Shown: positions 38,316-48,998 of the stretch, in pieces
Layout: each line of letters starts with the position of its first letter
Numbering within the stretch: position 1 is the first letter of the stretch
Assembly (NCBI GenBank): GCA_003254905.1
Contig: QANU01014112.1
Location: 339,141 to 403,140 of the forward strand
DNA: 64,000 nucleotides
From: Nissolia schottii
Taxonomy: Eukaryota; Streptophyta; Magnoliopsida; Fabales; Fabaceae
Reading direction: 5' to 3'
Program-made: the position numbers and the translations under genes
Notes under the pieces: model-generated
Database searches by the model: none
Seen by the model: the letters and a program-made list of their open reading frames with translations, nothing else
What the model was told of the DNA's origin: nothing

Positions 38316-41300
38316 GGTCCATGAGATTTTATTTCTAAAATATTAATGTTCGAAACTTATTAAATTATTTATAAGATTTTAATGATACTAATAGAGTAAA
38401 TTTTTTTATACCGTTGTCTAATCAAATCATATATATACGTGAACATTTAAGTATTAACATTATTTAAAAAAAATTATATTATGTACATAACAATTAAACT
38501 CTGGACATTATTTTATTTGAATTAGTAAATTTATCCACTCACTGTCTTTTTAATAACAAAAAATTTCACTCAATTTAAATTTCACTAAATTTCTAAAAGC
38601 TCATTTGATACATTAACATGTAATTACCTCAAAAGTAACAAGCATCAATAACCTCACTAATAGATCTCTTTTTTTTTAAAATTTATCTCACATAACATAA
38701 TACTTTCTCGCCCTTAGTATTTCTGATCACTTGCCATCATCTCATCATTGCCCCACTTTCTCTGCTTTTCCTTAATACATTTACATACAATAACATATAT
38801 TGTGGAACGCAGGAAAACACTTACTAGCGATACAAAATTATGTGTTCATTTTTTATTCATGAAATTATAATTTAAAATCTTATATAATGTGAAACAAAAA
38901 TTTAACCACCTGTAGTATAAAAACAAAAAACAAAAATAATAACCGCTTGCATAACCTGCAATAATAAAGATAGGCAGAAAGGTTTCTCATGTAATGTCTT
39001 ATCACTATACTAAAGTAGGGCCACATTCTAATTTTATAGAAGATGTTGATGTAAGTCTTTGATGGAACCATGTGCGGTGCTGGATCTTCTCCCCTCGTGC
39101 ATGGCATAGCAAAACTGTATTATGATGATAGACTTAATATTCTCATATTCTCATATTTTTTAGTTGAATGAGTAAAGTGTGTTTGGATTATTATAGCTTA
39201 TAAATTATGATTTAGTTGAATTAAGAGGATTTTTGTTTTTTATTCTTTTGTTCATAATGTGATTTGAGAACTAACAAAGTCCAACATGTTATTAGTGACG
39301 GACATCTCCAGGACAAAAAAAAAACTATTTTAGGTTGCAAGAAATGTTGAGATAAAATTCAATTTTAATTTTATCAAATATATTAAAATGAGTCAATTTT
39401 TTCTTTACATGAAAATAAGTTGAAATTTAAATACCCCTAACTTGTAATTTAAGGTAGAGTTACTTAAGGTGACAATGGACTTTGATTTATTAATTAATGA
39501 GTTTGAACTAAAAGACTTATAAATAAATAAAAAAGATATTGTTAGAGAATTTATATCCCTACAAAATAGTCTTCAGTCGAATTTATAATAATAAGGTTTA
39601 AATGCGATGATTGAATTAAAAAAAAAAAAAATCTCTTCGAGTTACTCTGAAAAATGCAAACACGTTTGTATGGCCTTTTTGTTTTACTTAAAAATAATTA
39701 AAGCTGAATTTGGTTTAATTTATAAATTAATTATCATGAATATAATTTACCGTAAAAAGGTATTGATACATTGAATTGATCGGTAATTATTTTTATAGTT
39801 GAAAAAGCTTTTAAACTCAATGAAACGATTATTTTTATACTTGAAAATGCTTTTAAATTCAATGAAACGTGCTTTGTTTTTAATAACCTTACCTTCTTAT
39901 TATCAATTGGAATACATATATGTAAAAGGAGAAAACAAGTAAAGTATAATTGTTTAATATTTTAAACTAAATTTAATCAAAATTTAAGTAAAAAATCAAA
40001 TATATTATTTCAGTAAAGCTTCCACTTTTCCCCCAATAATTATTTTCCTTGAAAAGTAACCATCAACAACGCTATACAGCTATTTTTGATGCACCACCTC
40101 TGGAATGGTGCAGACAAACTTTCGATTATTAGTCCACCAAATTAGTAAAATTGTATCAATAATTAAAGGATATACAATCACTACTTGAAGACAACACCTA
40201 AGCAGCCACAACTACGTTCCGAAGTGCTAAAAGCTAAAATTAAAACTAACGCTAGTACCAACTTGATAATAAAGAAAAAAAAAGTTCAAATATCACTATC
40301 AACCAGAGGATTAAAGGAAAAAATTACAAAGGATAAAGGAACATTGCGAACAGTAATATATTTAAGAAGTTCGTTGTGATGTATTATTGATATAAAAGTA
40401 TTTTTCACAAAAATTTAATCAAACAGATTTTTAAGTTAATGAGTATGAGAAATAATTATTTTACAAAATGACACGTGGATACATAATATATTATTAAAAA
40501 TATGAATTTATGCATATTAACATAACCTTGATATCATTACATAATTGATACTTGGTTAAAATGGTAAGGAGTTGTAACCCCTTAATCAATAACTTTGGGT
40601 TCAAGCATTAGAAATCATCACAATATAATTGATATTCAATAACATTTGAAAAATGTTGCTAATTTTTTTATTTTTTAAAAGGCGTTTTATTATTGGCGAT
40701 ACTTTTATTTGTAGTGTACCACTTCAATTAGATATCCATGATCTATACCAAAAAATGAAAATTAGATATCTATGACCAATGATTAAAAAATAAATGAAAT
40801 TAAGGGATACAATGGTTATGCAACGATCGGACAGCGATAACATTATCCAAAATTCCAAAGCAAAATATAATGCCAAAATGACGTGTAAACACGTATTGAA
40901 CATCTATTATTGCAACTTGTTTTCCCATTTAAAAACAAAAGTTGCAACTTGTGAATTAGATCTCTGTCACATTATTTTAACTAAACAATCCAAAAAAATG
41001 AAAAATATTTGAGAAGATAAATTTTTATATAATATTCTTTCTGGTTTTCTTATATAATAATACTATAATTTTACGGTGCACTTTGAGCAACGTCATTTAA
41101 TTTGGGTTAGCTCTGCAAAAAGAAGCTGATGCAATTATGAGTAATAATATGAGCAATAATACAGTCCAACTTGTTGAGTTAGAAAAAAAAACAATTAGAT
41201 TGCAAATCGACAAATCTTTGAAAATGATCAATTTGTCTATATATGAAAATGACATGCCTTCTAAATGTGTCCAAATTCATTTTAGCAGCCAAAGGAGAAG

Positions 41301-42822
41301 CCTAATTAAGCTAATCTAGTTGGGGTTAGAACTAAATCATTAAGCTAAGCTTTAATTTTTAGATTTGCTTTATCTTTCACCACAAAATCCCGCTGACCAC
41401 TGTCTACTAGCAAAAATTATCACCATAATCATAGCAAACCAAATAAATTGATGACCACAAAATTCTACAAACCAATTTCAATTTGATCACAATTTTCTTG
41501 TGGATCATGACTGCTCAAACTAAGTGGTTGCTGGCCAAATCAGAAGCGGTTCTTATCGATTAAGATATTTCACCGTTTCACAAACTATATTGTTTTTTTC
41601 TCCCCAAAATAACTAAGTTGAAGATGCTAAATGAGAAGTTGCTTAAAATGGTAAGGTGGAGCACAATCAATGAAGTTCTTGATTGGGCAGAAGTGATACT
41701 TGTAAAAATCACTCGAAAGCCCAAATTAGTAGATGAGTTATATAAGGTGATATAGAGTTAAAACGTACCAGAGCATGAATGTGATACATGATTATATATT
41801 TTCAGTGAGTGAGCTATATTTTTTTCTGTTGAGTTGTTTAATAACCGTGGCCAAAGTCATCATGAGGCCATTAAACTCTTAATCATATCTCATGTGAACG
41901 AACGTGGTTTTATGGTGTCTCATGAAGGTTGAAAACAATTATTTTCTCTAACGGTTTCTAGGTCATGGACAGGCTCTTGGTATGTCCTTCAAGCATGGGC
42001 CTAAGGCCCAATGTGAAGATTCGATATCCATTTATAGAACATTTATAGAAGGGGCATGTGAGTATCTTAACCTAGTTTTATGTAAGTCAGATTTCGTTAT
42101 TTGAGATTGAGTCATAACAATACATATTGCTGATTTTGAATTCTAAGAATGAAAAACTCGCACCGAAACTTGGGTGATTCATATACCTTACAAGAGGATC
42201 TTCGATCAAGTCAGATCATACAAGGTTAGGCAAATCTCTAGTAATAAAACTCAGACGCGTGTGGCACATATTACGATTTTGTTTTTGTGCTGATAACGTA
42301 TTTTTTTGTGGTTTGAGATCAAACCCTAGGCCAATGTTGAGAAAAAATGACTAGACCCATGTTTGATGTGTGGCCCACAACGAAAAAGAACAAAACACAG
42401 GTCAAAGCTGAAACCCCCTTCTTTCATTCGTAGCCGAGAGAGAATTCAGATCTCAAACTTCGTAGTTATTTTGTAACGCGCAGCAGTTAGCGACGATCAT
42501 CGCCTTTGCCTTCTTCTCGATCTGAATCTATTAAATCGCAAAGGTTCTCCATAATAACATTCATTTTCCTCACTTTTCCCATTCTCTCTTGCATTTCTCG
42601 ATTTCAATTTTTTTATTTTTGTTTCCAATGCTTTGTTTGATTTTTTGATTTTTTAATCTATAGTATCAAATTATTACGATCTCACCGTAATTGAGGTTTT
42701 TTCTTATAACTTTCAATTTTGTTTTAGATCTGAAAATTCGTACTAAAGAATATATATTTCGGTTTAATTGGAGCCAATTTGCTTTTCTTTTCAAAATTTG
42801 GATGAACCTTTTTCATACAAAT
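38316..42822. other. AT-rich intergenic region, no gene seen
   Basis: No frame here has codon use or motifs that suggest a gene. A SINE-like relic lies at 40553-40625. A richer stretch at about 42400-42545 resembles a 5' leader (CTCGATCTGAATC) but no reading frame follows it. Confidence 0.5.
40553..40625 (+). repeat. Possible SINE relic, copy 2
   Basis: TTGGTTAAAATGGTAAGGAG, then CCCCTTAATCAAT, then GGGTTCAAGC. It resembles the stretch at 24612-24700 in its A-box and B-box like spacing. Tentative. Confidence 0.3.
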
Positions 42823-42895
42823 GATTACATAGCGGAGTGGATATTGCATTAGACTCTAATTTTAAAGGTCGTGGGTTCGATTCCCACTGTGCTCA
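42823..42895 (+). tRNA. Degenerate tRNA-Arg copy with CTA anticodon (likely pseudogene)
   Basis: It is 73 nt and aligns end to end with the intact tRNA 105 bp downstream. The acceptor stem has one clear mismatch plus a G-T pair. The anticodon stem TTAGA/TTTAA has a G-T pair, and the loop CTCTAAT puts CTA at the anticodon, which would read the stop UAG. The T arm GTGGGTTCGATTCCCAC is perfect and the B box is intact, so transcription may still occur. The T-run terminator after it is weak. Confidence 0.7.
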
Positions 42896-42927
42896 TATAT
42901 TTTTTCAGCTAGAGTTTTCATACAAAT

Positions 42928-43000
42928 GATCGCATAGCGGAGTGGATATCGCGTTAGACTCCGAATCTAAAGGTCGTGGGTTCGATTCCCACTGCGGTCA
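42928..43000 (+). tRNA. tRNA-Arg (anticodon CCG)
   Basis: The 73-nt cloverleaf is complete. Acceptor stem GATCGCA/TGCGGTC has one G-T pair, anticodon stem is TTAGA/TCTAA, and the loop CTCCGAA places anticodon CCG (reads CGG). The T arm is GTGGG TTCGATT CCCAC. A-box and B-box promoter elements are present. A run of nine T residues follows two bases later, a good polymerase III terminator. No intron. Confidence 0.92.
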
Positions 43001-43240
43001 CATTTTTTTTTTCAATTTTTACCATTGCTCCCGTGATTTACGTGTGGAGCTTTCATAGGTTGGGTAAACATTGTGTTTAGACTTGTCAATTATTTATCAT
43101 TATATAAATTGAGCTATATATACTACAAGTTGTTAGGCAAAGTTAAAATGCACTTGGTTCTGTGTCAAAATTGATGTGCTTGCATTCATCATTTTATGAG
43201 ATTGTTATTTTGCATCAGTTATCAATTAGCTGATATTAAC
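43001..43240. other. Short spacer
   Basis: No feature seen beyond the T-run terminator of the tRNA at its start. Confidence 0.5.
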
Positions 43241-43241
43241 T

Positions 43242-43500
43242 CATGCCAGTGATCAATGAGTCCTCTGCCATTGCTTATGGTATTGATAGAATTCCACTTA
43301 GGGAGAAGAATGCAGTAATCTTCAATCAGTTTACAGCATTAAATATGAAATAAATCATGTGTCTCTACTTATATTTGATATCTCTCTTTGTGGCATTGAG
43401 GATTGTGACCATTGGTGGAGAAGATGGCATCTTGGAGGTGGGGCCTGTTACAAGAGAATAGTTAACCACTTTGTTCAGGTGTCCAAGAGGAAGCTTAGGG
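43242..43500 (+). pseudogene. HSP70 pseudogene fragment
   Basis: The first piece, VINESSAIAYGIDR..LREKNAVIF, matches [26 protein letters not shown] of the intact HSC70 in this window. A second piece, HLGGGACYKRIVNHFVQVSKRK, matches [22 protein letters not shown]. The pieces are in order but in different frames, with codons missing and unrelated sequence between. Only about the central third of the nucleotide-binding domain is left. Confidence 0.82.
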
Positions 43501-44270
43501 ACACTACTACCACTCTAATGGTCATAGTTAGTCAAAGAATTGCGAATATTTATTTTGTATGGATGTCATGTACCTCATTTATCATTAGAGGAGATTAAGT
43601 AAATGAAACTTTTTATCTTTAGGTTAATAAAGTGAAAAGTGAATTCTATTGATATTTTATTAATTTAAGGATAAAAAATCTTACTTTATCCTTTAAAATA
43701 AACTAGTAATCGAACCTGCGCGATGCGCGGCGGAAAATAAACCGATTGAACTTTTATCTATTTTGTGTTCTATGAAAAGGTGATCCACGTGAATTAACCT
43801 TAGCCTTATTCATTATAGAGGAGGTAGTAATAACTCTTATTGTATCTTATAAATAATAAAAAAAATGTAAAAATCATCTCAACTCATTGTGATAGGACAT
43901 ATATTTATTAAAGAGAAATTATTCTTGCAAACCTAACTATTGCACACCTATACTAGTTTTGCAAACTCAAATTTAGGCAGCGCGAAAACAATCGTCCTTA
44001 CCCTCCATCATTTTCACAACTGAAACCGTTTCTTTCTTTTTTTCTTTTACGTATTTTCTTTCATTTTTAATTATATTTATTATTTATTTTAATAATTTTT
44101 CACTAAGAAGCTTTTTTGGTATTACAAAATCATCATTTTACCTTTTTCCTCTTTTAATTCTCTTCTTCTTCCCTTTTCTCTTCACTAGAGATTTTTTTTT
44201 ATTTTTTGTTTTTACTAATCATAGTGGTTGTATCTAAACATATAAAAAACATAGATATAACCTTACCAAA
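43501..44270. other. AT-rich spacer, no gene seen
   Basis: No credible coding frame. Composition is AT-rich with poly-T and poly-A runs. Confidence 0.5.
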
Positions 44271-44377
44271 GTAAAAGACCTAACCTTTTATTGTTTGAGA
44301 CACAACCAATTTAAATGAACAGACACAATTTTTTATTATACTTACATACAACCTTTTCGTGAACTCGGACCTAATCG

Positions 44378-44411
<34 letters not shown>

Positions 44412-44763
44412 TTTAGTGAAAACATACCTAACATTTTTGTTGTTTGAGATACAACCAATTCAAATAAACAGACACAACCTTTTGGTGAACTCATATCTAA
44501 CAAAAAGGGGTTTTAACATTTATGTGGTTTTGGGAGGAAAAAATTCCCAAAATATGGATTGGAATGAGAAATTACGAAAATATGGGGCAAATTGGCGATT
44601 TCAGACTTTAAAAAAATAAAAAATAAAAAAATTCAAATGTCTAAAATCGCCATAAGGGGCGTCAATTTCAGACAAGAAACCCATACGTTCGTAATTTTTT
44701 TGAATGGACCATATTATGCGAATACTAATATATTGAGGCCATATATATGCAAAAATCCCCGTT

Positions 44764-44799
<36 letters not shown>

Positions 44800-45005
44800 C
44801 CTTTGGTGAAAATAGATCTAACCTTTTTGTTATTTGAGACACAATCAATTTAAATAAACAGACACAACCTTTTATTATATTTAGACACAACTTTTTTGTG
44901 AACACAGACCTAACCGTTCTTTTTATTTATATATATATATATAGAAACCCTTTGGTGAAAAAAGACTTAACCCTTTTGTTGTTTGAGACACAACCTTTTA
45001 TTAAT
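44271..45005. repeat. Degenerate repeat cluster with TA microsatellites
   Basis: At least four copies of a unit of the form CCTTTGGTGAA..ACCTAACCTTTT-TTGTTTGAGACACAACCAATT-AAATAAACAGACACAACCTTTT are seen (starts near 44271, 44406, 44797, 44944). (TA)n runs occur at about 44381-44406, 44768-44797 and 44930-44941. One ~300-bp segment (about 44500-44765) between copies is unlike the rest. Nature unknown. Confidence 0.7.
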
Positions 45006-46140
45006 GTGAAAGGTGAGAGAGACTCTTCTGCATGTGCCATGGGTATTGCTGCACCAAATGTACAATAACGTGGTGCGCCAAAAGGTCAAAAACGAAGTGT
45101 GATGGGGATAAATACGATGATAATCTCCTTGATCGTTTTCTTAATCATGGTGGGGAAATCGATTATATTATAAATAACTCGATCCCTTACATTTATTAAC
45201 TTAATTATGGGATCAAATATTATAGTACAACATCTTAATAGATATCTTTTAGAAATTAATTTTTGTACGCCTAATAAGGTATTTAAATGACCTTTGAAAC
45301 AGTGAAGATAAGAAAACTGATCTTTTGTTTATACAATAACAATAAATTATTGAATGACAATGTAAAATTTAAACATTTTTTTAATCTCTTTCCTTTATCT
45401 TTAATCTTTTAGCCATCTAAATGCATATCTTTTTATAGGTGCAGTTCTAAGTACATATCTTATCATAATAAAATGTTTAGCGTACTTATATATTTGATTG
45501 ATTTTATTTTTGTTTTAAAAGAAGTCAAAGATTTTTTAAAAATATTTTCAATTTTTAATATAAACATAATATTTTATTATTTTTGAGTGAGATGACATTT
45601 TATTTTAAATTTAATATTACAATACAAAAAATATACACTAAAACAAAACATAATTTTATTATGATATTAATTATTAACTAGCAGGGTGGTGCAGTAGAAA
45701 AGTTGATGAAAATATAATTAAAAAAAATATTTAGTGGATATTACATGATGATAAAATGAAAATAAAGAATTAAATATCAATAAATAGTTATTTATTGAAT
45801 CTTTTTATAATATGTATATATTATCACATTACATAAGCTCAAGCCTGCATAGTGATAGTTTATCTCATCCTTAATCATGTTAAGGAGAGTTTGATAAAAC
45901 ATTTCGTAGTCTGCCATTGTGCTGTGCCACTAACAATAATTTCCTACACCACTAATTAGGGATAGAATATGTGCTTTTTTATGCTCCTCAAACTTCTTAA
46001 TGATATGACAGTTTGAATACTTTTGAATTTTAAACTTAGACAGGGCCATACATGTTACACCTTTAGCTTAATTTTATTTAAATTTAATATGCAGATGTGA
46101 GTGTGAATGTGAATCTTATTTGGCAGATAAAGAAACATCT
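45006..46140. other. Intergenic, AT-rich
   Basis: No gene was recognised. The proximal promoter of the HSC70 gene begins near its right end. Confidence 0.5.
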
Positions 46141-46237
46141 GGAACCATCCAGAAAGCAGAAAAAAGAGAGGAGGGTCCGTTCCCACGCCATCCCCTCTAC
46201 GCCAAAATATCCTAATCCCATCGTTACGGAACCGAAA

Positions 46238-46250
46238 GAACGTTCTAGAA
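46238..46250 (+). promoter_or_regulatory. Heat-shock element upstream of HSC70
   Basis: GAAcgTTCtaGAA: three perfect inverted nGAAn units at the correct spacing, about 200 bp upstream of the ATG and about 40-50 bp upstream of the TATA box. A weaker GAA/TTC-like stretch lies near 46137-46158. This predicts heat-shock-factor control on top of constitutive expression. Confidence 0.8.
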
Positions 46251-46290
46251 TTCCAAAATTTTGAAAACCAACTCCTCCGTCCAAACCCAC

Positions 46291-46298
46291 ATATAAAG
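46291..46298 (+). promoter_or_regulatory. TATA box of HSC70
   Basis: ATATAAAG sits about 148 bp upstream of the ATG and just downstream of the heat-shock element, in keeping with a CT-rich 5' leader after it (46325-46440). Confidence 0.7.
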
Positions 46299-46445
46299 CA
46301 CTCCCTCCACCAGAATCCTCATAACAGAAACCCATTTCTCTCTCTTTCTGTGACTGCCCCTCACAAACCCTAACTTCCTCTCTCAGATCTCAATATTCCT
46401 TCATCTTTTAAGCTCTCTCTCTGTGTTTTTGCTCTCTGATTTTCG

Positions 46446-48998
46446 ATGGCCGGAAAAGGAGAAGGACCTGCGATCGGAATCGATCTAGGAACTACCTACT
46501 CGTGCGTTGGAGTATGGCAACACGATCGTGTTGAGATCATAGCGAATGACCAGGGGAACCGAACGACGCCGTCGTACGTCGGTTTCACCGATTCCGAGCG
46601 TTTGATCGGAGATGCGGCGAAGAATCAAGTCGCCATGAACCCAATCAACACCGTCTTCGGTAAGATCTGGTTTCTGGTTTCTTCAACTGAGTTAGACCTG
46701 TTGCACGTGGTTTCTGAAGTTCAAATTGCATTATCCCTTTAGTTTTCTGATATGCTTGTGCTTTGGATCTTAATGTGAGCTGAAATTTTCGTAGATCTGC
46801 TGCGTTGTTGTATTCTGCTCAATTAATATTTATTTTATTGTTGATTTAGTGGTATATTTTTTTAATCTAGCTAGAACTTGAAATAGTTAGCCTTCATATA
46901 ATTATTTACTTGATTATTTATGTGTTGTTTGTATTATATTGTTGTTATGTGTACAATGCATATTTGTTTAGATAGTTTATTCCTTTACTGTGTTGTTAAG
47001 CTTGTTCAGTAGAATATTTAGCTTGAAGATTCAGCTGCTGTGTTAGTCGAAATCTATATTTTAGTGGAATAACATTATGAAGTAGTCGGATTTTTTGAGA
47101 TATTGTTGTTTGATTGCGTGCAACCTAATTGGAATGTGATAATCCATATTAGACTTCAGCTGAAATGTGATAATATTACTTGGTCTTGAAAATGTGGCAG
47201 CAATATGAGAACGTATGTAATGCTGATTATTGGTTACTTGAATTTTTTGAATGCAGACGCAAAGCGTTTGATTGGACGGAGGTTCTCTGACTCTTCTGTT
47301 CAGAGTGACATGAAGCTATGGCCATTCAAGGTCGTTGCTGGGCCCGGCGACAAGCCAATGATATGTGTTAACTACAAGGGCGAGGAAAAGCAGTTCGCAT
47401 CTGAAGAAATTTCCTCCATGGTCCTCATCAAGATGCGAGAGATTGCCGAGGCTTACCTTGGTTCCACCGTGAAGAACGCCGTTGTCACAGTCCCTGCTTA
47501 CTTCAACGACTCCCAGCGTCAGGCCACAAAGGATGCCGGAGTCATCGCCGGTCTCAATGTCATGCGTATTATCAATGAGCCGACTGCCGCCGCCATTGCT
47601 TATGGTCTCGACAAGAAGGCCACTAGCGTCGGTGAGAAGAATGTGCTGATCTTTGACCTTGGCGGAGGCACCTTCGATGTCTCTCTTCTCACCATTGAGG
47701 AGGGAATCTTCGAAGTCAAGGCCACCGCCGGAGACACTCACCTTGGAGGCGAGGACTTTGACAACAGGATGGTTAACCACTTCGTTCAGGAGTTCAAGAG
47801 GAAGAACAAGAAGGACATCAGCGGCAACCCGAGGGCGCTCAGGAGGTTGAGGACAGCTTGCGAGAGGGCGAAGAGGACCCTCTCATCAACAGCACAAACC
47901 ACCATTGAAATTGACTCTCTGTACGAGGGAGTTGACTTTTACACCACCATCACCCGTGCCAGGTTCGAGGAGCTCAACATGGACCTATTCAGGAAGTGCA
48001 TGGAGCCGGTCGAGAAGTGCTTGAGGGACGCCAAGATGGACAAGAGCACCGTCCATGACGTCGTCCTAGTCGGCGGTTCCACCAGAATCCCCAAGGTTCA
48101 GCAGCTCCTGCAGGACTTCTTCAACGGGAAGGAGCTCTGCAAGAGCATCAACCCAGACGAGGCCGTTGCCTACGGTGCTGCCGTCCAGGCCGCCATCCTC
48201 AGCGGTGAGGGCAACGAGAAGGTTCAGGATCTGCTTCTGCTCGATGTGATTCCTCTTTCCCTCGGTTTGGAAACCGCCGGCGGTGTCATGACTGTTCTCA
48301 TCCCAAGGAACACCACCATCCCTACCAAGAAGGAGCAGGTTTTCTCAACCTACTCAGACAACCAGCCCGGCGTGTTGATCCAGGTCTACGAAGGTGAAAG
48401 AGCGAGAACAAGGGACAACAACTTGCTTGGCAAATTTGAGCTCTCCGGCATTCCTCCGGCTCCTCGTGGTGTTCCTCAGATCACCGTCTGCTTTGACATC
48501 GACGCTAACGGCATCCTCAACGTCTCTGCCGAGGACAAGACCACTGGTCAGAAGAACAAGATCACAATCACCAACGACAAGGGAAGGCTATCCAAGGAAG
48601 AAATTGAGAAGATGGTGCAGGAGGCAGAGAAGTACAAGGCAGAGGATGAGGAGCACAAGAAGAAGGTCGACGCCAAGAACGCTCTTGAGAACTACGCCTA
48701 CAACATGAGGAACACCATCAAGGACGAGAAGATTGGATCCAAGCTCTCACCTGATGACAAGAAGAAGATCGAGGATGCCATTGAGACTGCGATCCAATGG
48801 CTGGACAGTAACCAGCTGGCTGAGGCCGATGAGTTTGAAGACAAGATGAAGGAGCTCGAGAGCATCTGCAACCCGATCATTGCCAAGATGTACCAGGGTG
48901 GTGGTGCTCCTGACATGGCTGGCGGCATGGATGATGATGATGTGCCACCACCGGCTGGATCAAGCGGTGCCGGCCCCAAGATCGAGGAGGTGGACTAA
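46446..48998 (+). CDS. HSC70: Cytosolic heat shock cognate 70 (HSP70)
   Basis: Two exons, 46446-46659 and 47257-48998, joined inside an Asp codon, give 651 aa, the usual length for plant cytosolic Hsc70. Landmarks are [14 protein letters not shown] near the N-terminus (phosphate-binding loop 1), [14 protein letters not shown] and [13 protein letters not shown] in the nucleotide-binding domain, a [14 protein letters not shown] linker region, the peptide-binding domain, a helical lid, a Gly/Asp-rich tail and the C-terminal EEVD that binds TPR co-chaperones. The intron position at codon 72 is the one typical of plant cytosolic HSP70s. The chaperone folds and holds proteins in cytosol and nucleus, cycling ATP with DnaJ partners. 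Exon 2 is strongly G/C-ending in codon use, unlike the surroundings. Confidence 0.97.

Larger units (their letters stand above)
42811..43000 (+). repeat. Tandem duplication (~105 bp) of a tRNA gene
   Basis: Both copies are preceded by TTTTCATACAAATGAT-like sequence (42811 and 42916 onward), so the duplicated unit includes 5' flank as well as the tRNA. Confidence 0.8.

Noticed and set aside
40185..41319. Several 60-72-codon open frames in the 38-42 kb region
   Set aside because: Lysine/asparagine-rich chance frames in AT-rich DNA, with no splice partners or motifs.
42400..42545. A 5'-leader-like stretch suggesting a new plus-strand gene
   Set aside because: No coding exon follows; the next recognisable features are the two tRNA genes.
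46084..46335. Minus-strand open frame in the HSC70 promoter
   Set aside because: It covers the heat-shock element and TATA box and looks like nothing known.
47316..47780. Long antisense open frame inside HSC70 exon 2
   Set aside because: It mirrors the codon pattern of the strongly conserved HSC70 frame and has no recognisable domain.
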